Shown here piece by piece: positions 50,101-61,900 of a stretch of DNA of 64,000 nt. The DNA lies in contig OU015534.1 in assembly GCA_907165065.1 (NCBI GenBank), positions 15,383,686-15,447,685 of the forward strand. Direction: 5' to 3'. Source of the DNA: Caprimulgus europaeus. Taxonomy: Eukaryota; Chordata; Aves; Caprimulgiformes; Caprimulgidae. Position numbers and translations under genes: made by a program. The notes beneath the pieces were generated by a model that saw nothing but the letters and a program-made list of their open reading frames with translations, was not told where the DNA came from and did not search any database. Each line of letters opens with the position of its first letter. Position 1 is the first letter of the stretch.

Positions 50101-53100
50101 TCATCAAATAAGAGTTCAGCAATTTGGGTAATGAGGAGCAGCAGGAAAAGCAAGTGAGAGAATAGAATGAAAAATAAGATTTCTACCTTTTTTTGATTCA
50201 TTGAGACTAAGCCTTTAACTGTTCTAAGAAATAAGATTTTTTTTCTTGGTTTTAAATAGCAGTTCCACTTCATCATTTATGTGGACATAGAAAACGTGCT
50301 ATAAAGCCAAAAACAGAGAACTACTAAAATCTAGGATTTAGGATAATCCTAACCATATTGGCAATTGCTGTCCTTCTGATATATAGGAAGGCTTTTCCAG
50401 AACAGGACAACCAAGAAAAACAAGAGGGAAGGTGAGGAGTCTTTTATCATCCCAGAAAACACAGTGGTGAAAATGTGAGAAGCAAAGAAACCTCTGTAAT
50501 ATGAACAAAGCTCACACTTGCATTATAGACCTGACTTCTACACATAATCCTTCCCCACCAGAGCCACACTGGAGACTACATCCATGGTCATGCCCTGGTT
50601 CTTTTCCACTGTTAATCACTCTCTTAGTGTTTAGGGTTCTTTTTTTCCTCAGAATCAAGAATCCTTAAGTGTTGCAAAATCAGCTTTATGTCACACCTCC
50701 AGCTACCTGAATAGGCATGGATTTACTGGAGCAATGGGGACTTAAGGGAATTTTCAATAAGCTCATCTCCCATTGCATTAGACCATGTAAATATAGAACT
50801 GCGCAGGACCCTACTTTAAATCAGGGCTGAAATCACCTCCCCCGCAAACAAAGAGGCAGAGACCACAGCATAAATTACCCAATGCTTTCATAACCAGGAG
50901 AGTAGTAAAGCTGCAATACCACCATCTTATTAATAAAGTCACTCAGATGATGTAAAGAATCAACTAGGTCATTGCTTCCATAGATGAAATAATACCTACA
51001 TGGCTACAGGATTAGGGACTTGCAAAAATGATGCAACATTTCTCTGATATTGCTGCCTAATGAGACCACGAAAGCAGAGCCTTCACAGAAGCAGGAAGAA
51101 TTATCATGCTTGGGCTTGCAGAGCCTCTTCCTGCCTAAACACCCTCCAGCTATCTAGATTCGGGACCTGGCACTGTAGTCCTGTGCCTTTTGAGTTCTCT
51201 TGCCTCTGGCCACTGCAACCGGCCCCAGTCTCTCCAGCACAAGAGATCTCTATCTATCGTAAATTCAGAGGATCAGTATTGGTCTCCAAAATGTTGCATG
51301 AGCTTAAGCAAACCCTTGCTGAGAAAATCAGTACCAAAAATTTAATGCTTTTGTACACCTCTCAGAGCTGAACCACATCCAGACACACGTGTGCCTTTCA
51401 AAGGTTTTTCATTTCAATATCAGTTTTCTTAGATAGCAAACGGGAGAGCAGAGACCCACTCAAATCAAAAGAATTAATCTGTACCATATTCCTCCCTATT
51501 TCCCCCACTTACCTTGAAAAGATCTCTGGACTTAATTCAGTGTCCTACAAGGAATCCAAATATTCTTTCTGTAGCTCATAACTTCCCTAATCATCAAATT
51601 TCCCCTTTTTCTCTACCCAGACTGGCTTCTAACAGCCATGGCTGGGCCTCCCTGTTACAGAAACATGCTCCACTCTTTTCTGCCCATAGCATCCTCCTCA
51701 TGTTTGTGAATTCTTCTACCTTTTCTCATTTTCCCAGTACCTGTGGCTTTGAGCCCAACATCAATACACTGTCCACTTGTGGAGAGTTTTCTTTTCTCCA
51801 GTCTCACTATCAGTGAAGCCAGAGAATACTTTTCCCCTACAGATATCAAAGTTACAGTTCTATTTTGTTACACTAGGTGAGATCTCGCAACCCGGGATAA
51901 GTACACTGAAACTATTCCATCTTCTTAGTACAAGGTGCTTGAGACACTACTCAATAAAAGACAGTTCTAAGACACAAGAATAAAAAAAAGATTGATGAAA
52001 ATAAATTGGAAGATGTAGCTTTGGATATAGACAAACTTCTCACATTAATAACTTGCAATTTCCACCAAGATGACAGGCAGAGATTTGATGCTTTGAAAAC
52101 AATCTAAAGATCTAAAATGTTTGGCCTAACTTGAGATTCTGAACAAGTGGCATCACCTCAACCATTTAAAGAAATATTAGCCTTGAAAGTGATTGATCTT
52201 ATGAAAAGTTATTTTTCATTAAATCAAATATATAGGAAAATTCATAGCAATTAGTGGATATTGCAGATTGTGTAAACACATTTTGCATTATTTGATGATT
52301 TTAATTTTTAAGTCTCACCCAAACAGGAATTTGCAATTAATCTTTTATCTATTTGATGCATTCTCAGAACAGTGTTAGGCAGGACAGCTTTAGATAAATA
52401 ACGTTCAGATGTTTGTCTTAGATTAAGTAGGAGGGTGTTAATTGGCAAAACAGTCCCTAATTTTTATATGAGATATGAATATCATGAGGCATATTTTCAA
52501 ATTTATAAGGAAGCAGCACCTAAGTTCTGCATGCTGTGTTTACTTTGCAGGTCTTGAAGTGAATGATATATATTCTTGCTAGTGTACAGATGGTCATTTA
52601 TTTCCATGCCAAAATAATGATATGTTTTTCCCCTATCTTTTAACATCTGCCCTAAATTTATCTATTGTTGTGTTACACTTAGCTTTCTTAATTAGAGGAG
52701 AGAGTGAGTGTAGTTTGAAGGCTCAGCTGGGATACATTTCCCAAACTGCCCTCTAGAGTCTGAGTCTTCTTGACTCTTGGGAAATTCAAATAGCCTGATG
52801 TTATTTTGGCAGCTCCTGCTTTCCACATTTCCTACTTTCTCTTTTCAACAGACAATGCCTTCCTCGAGGTCTCCCATATGGAAAGTAAATGGGATGCTAA
52901 CATCCTGTATGGCTGCTAAGTTCTAGTTGACTCAGTTCATGGGAACATCATGACTGCTCACTTGTTTCCACATGTTTTCAATGTTTTCTGTGACAGTCCT
53001 TACCTCAAGACCAACTCATTAAATAGAGCTGTCAGTTATCTCTTGTGTCTATTATGTTGGAAGTTTCAAATCTCTTAATATACTTGTTTGATTACACAGA

Positions 53101-56100
53101 TATGGCTTTTTCTATTTCTAGATTTTTTATTTCAGTTGTTATTTTTTTAAACATAGTTTATTTATTCTTCCCATATTCCCCCTCAGAGCATGATCTGGCA
53201 CCTGCCTGGTAACTTGCATTGACTTACAGCCCCAGGCTGCTGTAAAAAGCATTCTGTGAGGACATGCTGTTTGGTTATTCATTGAGCTCTGTATTCTGCA
53301 GATTGTCCAGTCACGATTTTTCTGGAACAGTTTAATAAACTAAAATTACATTAGAAAGCTCAGTCTCCACTGCAGCACATGATTTAATGCAAAATACTAA
53401 GATATTCTGCAACATTTATGAAAAATATTTAGGAAAGAGAAAAGTAATATCTTTCTATCCAGCTTAGAAAACATTGCAAGATCTATTCAGAAGTGCAATA
53501 GACTTCTTGTAAAGCCTTGACAGCAACAAATTTTGATCATACATTCCTGCCCATATCACAACCCTAAATGAAGAGATTTTGAGCTTTGCAAAGCCAGTTC
53601 ACTCTCAATTACCTTAGAGGTACTGAAAATATTTATTATCTGTATCAGTTTGCTGTTGCTGCTTATTATTTAATTTAGATTTATTTAAAGTGCTCATCCA
53701 GAGCTCTGTTACATTATTCTGCTATTTGTTTCCCTTATACAGAACATTCAGTAAACGATGTTGCTATAGCAATACTGCAACTTTTCATATGACCAAATTC
53801 TTGTCTGCTGTGGTCTGTGCAAATTTAAAAATAATACTATCAACAGCTAAAGAGGTCCAGGGCTTCACCTGAAAAAAAGGCACCTCTTACTTTTAGAGTC
53901 AATTTGCGTGCTAGTATCAATTAAGAGTATACATAAGATATATTTTAAGTTTACTATTCACCTTAATATCTGATGCACTGAAATGGAGGGCTAATAACAG
54001 AGCACGAAAGAGGTTTCTCTATCTTCGTGTAGCACAGACAATGATTTTCATCCTCTGATCTTCAAGGTGGACAAGCACAGCCCAGTGTTAAAGGCTGACC
54101 TAAAAATAGGTCAGAGATTCTCAATTAAATATGTAATGACCCAAATTTCTATGCAAGTGGCACAGTGTAACAGTCCCTGTTAGGCCAGACTAGCAAGTAA
54201 TGCAGAAGTACCACTCTTTGGACCTAGGATCACAGGATAGAATTTGTTTCCCCATTTTCCTTCTGCTTGACCCACATAAAGCCCTCCCAGTAAAGATTTA
54301 GTATTTGAATTAAATTCACTGATGCACAGTTGCATTTCTCCAGTGTGAATTACACTGACATAAAATGAAGTGGCGAATTAGGCCCTGAGGGCTTTAGGAA
54401 TGATGGAGCCTTTTGCAGGCCTTTTGGCTTGGGATAAGTTTTTGCCCGCAGTGAATACATAAAATAACTAGCAAACTCTTTTACTTTGAATATCAGTTAC
54501 AAGACCAAGGAGTCTTCATTACTCTACTGGCTGGGGATTGAAAGTTCCAAAATTAGAAAAGCTACTCAAGGAAAAAAAGAAAAAAATCTCTGTATGCTAT
54601 AATTGAACTGGTTATGAAAAGAGCTGTGAAGAGACTACACAAGTGAGGCAGCAAGTGTACTACTCAACAGAACAGCAGCAGCAAGAGGAATAGATACTGC
54701 AAGCCATTTCTAGGCCAACGAGGCACAGAGGGGGATAGAGGCCAAATAATGGGAACAAAAGAGAATTAAAAGTGCTTTACCAAAAGATTAATTTCAGATG
54801 TCTATAATAAAGTTACACAAATACTTCAGTTCAGTAATTCAGTCTTAAAATAATGCAAAATAATTATACTTTGAGATCACATGCTCTCTTATAAAGTTTG
54901 TGGGTGTTTTTTTAAATAAATTTATCTTAAGGCAAAGACTTATATTAGGTCTTTTTTACCTGTGTCCATTCCTTCTCATCACAGAAGCTTTACTTCCCTT
55001 TGCTCCCATGTAACTCACTGGTCCACTGTGATTATTCAGGAAAGAGAGCAGTGAAAGAAAAGGAATGATGCAAACCTTTTTACCCACACTGTGCCTGTTG
55101 AAAAAATAAAAATAAAATTAGTCCAAACAGATAAAAAGTATAGCAACATACACATCAGAGGCAGATGATGACAGTTGCATCATACAGATTTCACATTCTG
55201 TTCATAATTCAAATGATACAGGCCTCCTTCCCAGCTGATTTTACAGACAGGGCGTTCTGGAAGTTGTTCAAACAGCTTGGGATTTGGTAGTATCATTTAT
55301 TAAAACAAAACATGTATTTGGTGTCTCTGTGCTCCCTTAACCTTGTTGTCATTAATTACTGTGCTGGAAATCAAAGTATCTTCTATTTTCTCGGATTAAT
55401 TTAATAGCGATATCTAAAGCTGGGTGGTGTGCATGTAATTCTGCCAAGCTACTTGGCTCAGTCTAGAGTAACTCTGTTGCAGAGCAGCAGTCTTCCTTGC
55501 TCAACCCTCCTACTCCATCCCAGCCGTGTATTTTCTTCTGTTTAATAGTCTGCTTTTTCCTTTGCATCACCTATTTGCTATTCTAAAAGGCAACAACACA
55601 TTAATCAAGTCAATATTTTCTTTAATACAAATCCAAAACCATGTTCTTTCCTAGATTTTAATTCCATTACTAGTGAGACTACATGCAACATCTACTGCTC
55701 ACATTCTGCTTAGCAATGAGGACACTTGCAGCAGGATAAGTCACCAATTTCAGAAGCATTTTTGGATCAACTATACTTGCCAAACTATGTGAGAGAGTGA
55801 GTCCATGACTATTTATAATGACTGCCCATGTATAATGACTTTTCCTTTTCCTTATCTGCATCCTAAAAGCTGTGATGAAAACTTTATTGGTGGTGTGGAG
55901 CAAGCTGGGACTTAAATTACATTTCTCTTTGGGATTTTAGTATATCAAACCAAATTTCATTAGTACTGTATCCCCTGACAGAGACTCCACTTACTTGCTT
56001 CTCCTACACACTGTAAGTTTTTATAATGCACAAGCAGTGCAGCATCTGAGCACCACATAACTGGCATATGGAATAAATCTTTTGTAAAATATGAATTCAA

Positions 56101-57875
56101 CAATCAGTACAGAAAAATAAATGCAATCTGAAGCATAACTGTAAAGCCCATCCCACAGAGAGCACATTAATAGTTGTTAAATCTATCAGTATGCATACAA
56201 ACATCCCATTATGGTGGATCTAAAGTCTTATTAAATAGCTATCTTTCTTCCTATCAGTTAAATCAATCCCTCTTTCCTTTTCCTGAAACAAAGTACTCCA
56301 TATTCCTCGTATCTGGCGCTCAGCCTAATTTTATGTAAATCTGACAGACAAAATAACTTAATTTTCACTATGTACTGCATTCAACTAAGGCTTTGGGCTA
56401 TATTTGGAATAGTAGTCCTCCCCCATGCCCATTCATTCATTACTCTGTTTTCCATAAATCTTGTTGCATAAATAATGTAAGTTCATTATAAATATAACTA
56501 ATAATGAATCCAGCTCCAAACTATTAATAAACTATGCTCTGGAGTTTTTCCAGTTTCCAAAGAATAAGAATTTTGTCTGAGAAATGGTTGAAGAACCAAT
56601 CATTTTGATCTGGCATAACATAAAATTAATATCATAATAGGAAATTTCTGAGCCAATATAATAGACAGCCTGTGCTGGATGCATATAAAATCCCTGAGGT
56701 AAATGACTGTGTCACCAAAGCACTCGGAGGTGGGATGGTTGGAGGCCCAGTGTGTTTGCTGTAGGACTCTGCTGAAATGCAGCTTTCATTAAGCCACATA
56801 TCTTAGGGAAGGTTTCTTTATAGCATTTATTTTTTCTTTGTCCTAACTCTGTTTTCCAGAATAATATATTCTCAAATTTGAAAGGCTGAGACAGACTACT
56901 AGGTAGGGTAATAGAGAAAGCAATACATGTCCCTTTACCAGTATCAAAATGAAATGAAAAAAATGCAGATGACAAACTGTTTGCAGAAGGCCTATCTGTC
57001 TGTTTATGTTTGAAATGTTTCACTTTGGGGCTGCCTAAGTTATCATGCAATGAAAAAAAAAAAGCAGATGATTTTGAGAGTTGCATTAGCAAGTAACAAG
57101 CAACTCTGGCTCAATTCATTCAGAATTAAATAATTATAGAACTTGCATATAGTTTATTTTGAACTACTACAGTTAATAAGAGATTCTACACAGTATTAGT
57201 ATTCACAGACATCAGACAAAAAACTGGCTGAGGATGGCATATTTCCCTTCTAACAGGAAAATTGTTGTATGAAGCTGCACATAGTTCAAACAACTTCAAA
57301 AATAATGTTTAATATTTAAAGTACTAGTCAAGGATTCCATAACTTCAGTAGATTTTATCATGTATTATTTACCTATTGGAGACTCTAAAACTTGCTCTAT
57401 AACAAAAATGTAAAGATGGGTGCTGAAGTAGCCCTTCTAACTCTTTAAGAACACCTGAAGGGGGGGTTTTGAGTTCACCACATCATAATAGATAGAAAAT
57501 ATGTGGATGATTACGTTAGCAAAGAAAATATTTTATAGCAGAATTATGTTATTTATTCAAATAGAGTTAATTTTTTTCAGTCACACCAGACTGAGTTAGG
57601 TACTTTAAAACTGAAGCCTAAAGAACAGAGAGGAAAGAAAAAATTGTCCCCTTTGACACCCAGGTATGGTACAACCTTCTACCCTGCCTGGACGCTGCTC
57701 TTGTAGACTGAAATAGAAGCCCATCAATTATACTGCATCAGCTGAACAACTCTTGGTGCTAAAAATTCAAAATATGTGGAATTTAAATTGATTTAAACCT
57801 GCATACATACCTGTCCAATGAAATAGCACTATATTTTAGCACTATAATTTCCAAACTGTCTGGCCAGAGATGACA
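47191..57875. other. non-coding sequence, no gene seen
   Basis: More than 10 kb with no recognisable exon, RNA gene or clear interspersed repeat. A segment at about 54,320-54,400 faintly resembles an ancient amniote repeat but not enough to call. Open frames up to 126 codons (56712-57092, minus) have no domain. No CpG-rich promoter-like region is present. Confidence 0.55.
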
Positions 57876-58940
57876 TAAAGAATCACAGAAACATAGAATG
57901 TTGTGAGTTGGAAGGGACCCACAAGGATCGTCTCTTGCCAAGAGTCCTACTCTTGCCCTATCATAGGACAATCCCAAGATTCAGACCATGTGTCTGAGGG
58001 CCTTGTCCCAATGCTTCTTGAATATTGTCAGGCTTGGTGCCATGACCACCTCCCGGGGAAGCCTGTTCCAGTGTTCCACCACCTTCTGGGTAAAGAACCT
58101 TTTCCTAATGTCCAACCTAAACCTCCTCTGGCCCATCCTCCTGCCATTTTCCCTGGTCCTACCACTGGTCACCAGAGAGAAGAGATCAGCACCTGTCCCT
58201 CCTCTTCGCCTTGTGAGGAGGTTACAGACTGCGATGAGATCTCTCAGTCTCCTCTTCTCCAAGATGAACAAACCAAGCGACTTCAGCCTCTCCTCATACC
58301 ACTTCCCCTCTAAGCCCTTCACCAATTTAGTGGTCCTCTTCTGGACACTCTCCAGCAGCTTTATATCCTTTTTATACTGTGGCACCCAAAACTGCGCCCA
58401 GTATTCAAAGTGAGGCTGCACTAATGCAGAGTAGAGAGGAACGATCACCTCCCTCGACTGGCTGGCAATGCAGTGCCCGATGTACTCCAGGACACGGTTG
58501 GCCTTCTTGGCTGCCAGAGCACACTGTTGGCTCATGTTCAACTTGCCATTGACCAGAACCTCAAGGTTCCTCTCTGCAGGGCTGCTCTCCAGCCTCCCAT
58601 TCCCCAGTCTGTATGTGTGTCCAGGGTGCAAAATCCGGCACTTGCGCTTGCTAAAATTCATGCAGTTGGTGATTTCCGAGCTCTCTAATTTATCTAGATC
58701 TCTCTGCAGGGCCTCTCTGCCCTTGAGAGTGTCCACAGCTCCTCCCAATTTGGTGTCATCAGCAAACTTTGTCAGCAGTCCTTCAAGTCCTGTATCCAAG
58801 TCATTGATGAAGACATTAAAGAGCACCAGCCCCAGGATGGATCCCTGTGGGACCCTGCTAGTGACTGGTCACCAGCCCAATGTAACCCCATTGACTATAA
58901 ACCTTTGAGCTCAACCCGTCAGCCAATTGCTCACTCATTG
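57876..58940 (-). mobile_element. CR1 LINE, 5'-truncated (~1.06 kb)
   Basis: A minus-strand CR1 retrotransposon fragment. It carries the C-terminal half of ORF2 (see the separate entry), a short 3' UTR, and terminal octamers ATTCTATG, TTTCTGTG and ATTCTTTA at about 57876-57899, the family's diagnostic 3' end. It starts abruptly near 58,940, within the reverse transcriptase domain upstream of the VPQGS block, a normal 5' truncation. No target-site duplication is visible, as usual for CR1. About 10 extra bases near 57930 repeat a nearby CTCTTGCC word and are absent from the related copy at 22.35 kb. It is the best-preserved CR1 in the window and probably the youngest. Confidence 0.95.
57981..58937 (-). 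pseudogene. CR1 ORF2 fragment (reverse transcriptase C-terminal part), dead
   Basis: This is the C-terminal part of the CR1 ORF2 polyprotein, which in intact elements has an endonuclease and a reverse transcriptase. From 58868 down to the stop at 57981 the frame is open for 295 codons. It begins at [13 protein letters not shown] (the conserved VPQGS block), followed by [10 protein letters not shown]. Next comes FADDTKLGG, the catalytic [YF]ADD motif, at 58766-58740, then CRILHPG, and finally [10 protein letters not shown] and [13 protein letters not shown]. Upstream in the same frame, residues NWLTG, AQRF and VNGVTLGW are recognisable but interrupted by TGA at 58869-58871 and 58911-58913, both where the family is expected to have Arg (CGA), so CpG decay is likely. 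A further TGA occurs at 58935-58937, near the truncation point. The endonuclease and most of the polymerase are missing, so no product is expected. Confidence 0.9.
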
Positions 58941-61900
58941 CATTATGTGTTAAGAAGAATCAAATGGGACAGGAGCACATGTTCTCAAGCATGCAGCACG
59001 AAGACAATTAAGTTTAAACTTTTCTGCGTGGCCCTACAAACGTATGGCCTGCACACATTTTCTATGAAAGAGTCTCCCAGGTTACACGTGCCAACAGACT
59101 CATCTGACAGAGTCTCATTTCTCTGCTCTTACCCAAGCTGCTTTGCTCCCATAGCCCACAGGCCAAATCTGGCTGGCAGGTCCCAAGAGCAACACAGTAG
59201 ATGCCTGGCACACACAGCCCAGAGCAGCCAGCCCCACCAAGCCCCGCTAGTGCTGCCATCACCAGGGCAGAAGGACACACACGCTGCATGTCTTCTGCTG
59301 GTGAAGCACTCCTGAGCAGCTGGTTTTAGCTACTGCAGTAGCATAAGGGATACTGCAAACAGCACATCTATCACAACACTAAGGTACGATAATCCCACTT
59401 GACTTGAAATGTTATACTTCATCTGAAGGGGAATCGGTAACAGACATTTCGCTTGCAACTAATCTTCAGCACAACTTCAATATGGAATATGAAGCAGTGA
59501 GAAAGGAATAGATTTGCTATTCTTAAAATTATTCAGAAAATATCAAATAAAGACTAACTTTAAAGACTTTGCTATTAGTTCACGGTGATCCTATAAGCAG
59601 AAAGATTTATTCAGTATCTATTAATCGAGTAAACTGATGTAATTAATTTTTCAGTCACCAGTGTCTTTTGCACGAAGAGACATTTAAAAAGCATGTGCAG
59701 TGAATATTTTATGAGTTGCATTTTATTTGTCCAGGAAGTTGGACAAGAGGAAGATGACCTTGCCTGACACAATTTCTTTATGAGACCATCTTCTCAATGA
59801 TCTATGGCTCCACTGAGTAGAACGATGGTTTCAATGCTGCCCTTGGAACATGGGTCAAGTAATGTTGTGAACATACATTCTTCCCTGTCAAACATCTAAC
59901 TGAACCCATGGTTTGCAGAGCCACTACTATTACTTTCAAATTTAATCTGCATGTTTGCAGCAAAGAGGTGCCTATGCCTGTACATGATAAGTAGCTGCAC
60001 CTGCCTTCAATTTGCTTTACTATATCTAATTTCCTAACTAAGCAGTTCAAATTCTGTAAGATGGCAATCAAAGACTAACAAGATTTCAGAAGCAAAGGTA
60101 GGGATTGCATTACCCTCAGCTTTCAACCTGTGTTTCCCTGGCCTTGTCCAATTTCCTGACTAAAACTGGGAAATAAAGACTCAGCTTCACTAAATAGAGT
60201 TGTTGTCTGTTCACTGGGAAGCTGCAGGGTAGAAAAATGTTTTCTCAAGACACGATGCTTTATTCTGGTAACTCTGAGCTTTACGACCACTGTCTTAAAA
60301 CTGACAGGGATATAAATACAGGGAAGGTAGAGTTAATACATATTTGTATGAATCCCAGAAAATATGTCTGCTGGGGTTTTTTTAACCATTCTTTTTTTTT
60401 TATAAGAACCACCAATTTGTGGTTAAAAACAAACATAAGAGAAATAAAGCTTTGATATCTTTTGTCCAGTTCATGTCTAATACTTGATTCAGTCACTATT
60501 GCCCATTTGGCATTATATGTTTGAGTCCCAATTGGAAGCAATTTCAACCATCAGGATGAACACAACTCACAGGATCAACATATCACAATACAATCCATGC
60601 TGGTACATTCAGCTTGGTCTTCTGAGTGCAAAAATTCACTTATGTCTGTTGCTTTCAATTGGAGTCTCTGAAATCACACAAGCAATATGTGATTTCACAA
60701 AATGTGAAATAACTTTTTTTTTTTCCCTAAGGAGAAAATTGTTCTTATCATTTTATAGAAGAAGATTATTCCAATGTAAATAGAAAGTTCAATATAGCTT
60801 TCCAACATTAATATATAGAAACTATCATCTTCCCAAGATGTTTTGTTGTTGGATCTATGAATTGTTTTATAAATCACGTGCTACTTCTTGCAAAAGAAAT
60901 TTCACTCTAAAATAGTCTAAAAGATAATGTATAGAGAACTAAAGACAAAACATAACTAACTAGTAAGATGCACAGTCTAGAAATAGACGGCCAAATATAA
61001 TTTCCTATTATTTTATATTAATGTTATGCTCTTATTTTATATTATAGCATTACCTTATACTACACTCTACCAATTTTCATAATGTATTTAAGCAGGCCTG
61101 AATGCTCTACCTATTTATCAAATCCTGAATTCTGTCACTTCATCATAAAAAAGACAGAAGGATAATAATATGTCTTGATGCTACTGAAGATTAGGTTAAA
61201 TGTTGTTACATCAGACAGGATAAGATAAAATTTCTAGGAATGAAATTAGATAATTTATCTAATATGATTAAATATAATACCTAGTAAAAACAAAACAGTT
61301 TTAATATACAAGTCTTCTGAAAAACATAGGAGTGCAAAGAAGAGAGAGAACATTTAATACAAGTTTGCTACCGGAATATGAAATGTCTTATTAGTTGTAA
61401 TTACTTGATTAATTTTTTTTCATACCATTTAGATTTAGTTGGGCTTAATAGTCACCATGTAAGAGCAGAAAAGTGATAGAGAGCGTACTCTACTGTCTGA
61501 ATGAGCATATCTGCTTTTCAGGATCATGCTAGCCATTTGTTACCCTCAAGCTGGAATGCAATATGCAATGTTTCTCCCTTAGAACATCTTCTTGTCTCAT
61601 ATAATACCATTCCAAACTTACAGCTACAGTCATTTTCAGAATATGGTCTCTAATGCAACCTAGTGCTTATAAATGGACTCTCCTAGCAACTAATTCTTTA
61701 AAGACACATAATGCATGCTTGAACAGCATTATCTTCTAAGAGGCCTCATGAGCCTTCAAAGTTAAAAGAGCAGAGAGAAAATCCACTTGTTAAATAAAGT
61801 CAGAGTAGCAGAATAAATTTACTACCCACTAAACTAATCATTTTATTATTAATACTATTCTTTTATTAATTTCTGTTATAAGAGCTGTACAATGGCAGAA

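Noticed and set aside
54320..54400. Faint resemblance to an ancient amniote palindromic repeat (ATTAGGCCCTGAGGGC)
   Set aside because: Only one short phrase matches what I remember, too little to separate from chance.
58850..58875. A 4-bp insertion and frameshift upstream of the CR1 VPQGS block
   Set aside because: Codon-by-codon reading shows the upstream conserved residues (VNGVTLGW, then [10 protein letters not shown]) are in the same frame. The break is an in-frame TGA, not a frameshift.
57903..58908. Plus-strand open frames across the CR1 (for example 57988-58413 and 58468-58908)
   Set aside because: They are antisense shadows of the minus-strand CR1 ORF2, which carries the conserved reverse transcriptase motifs.
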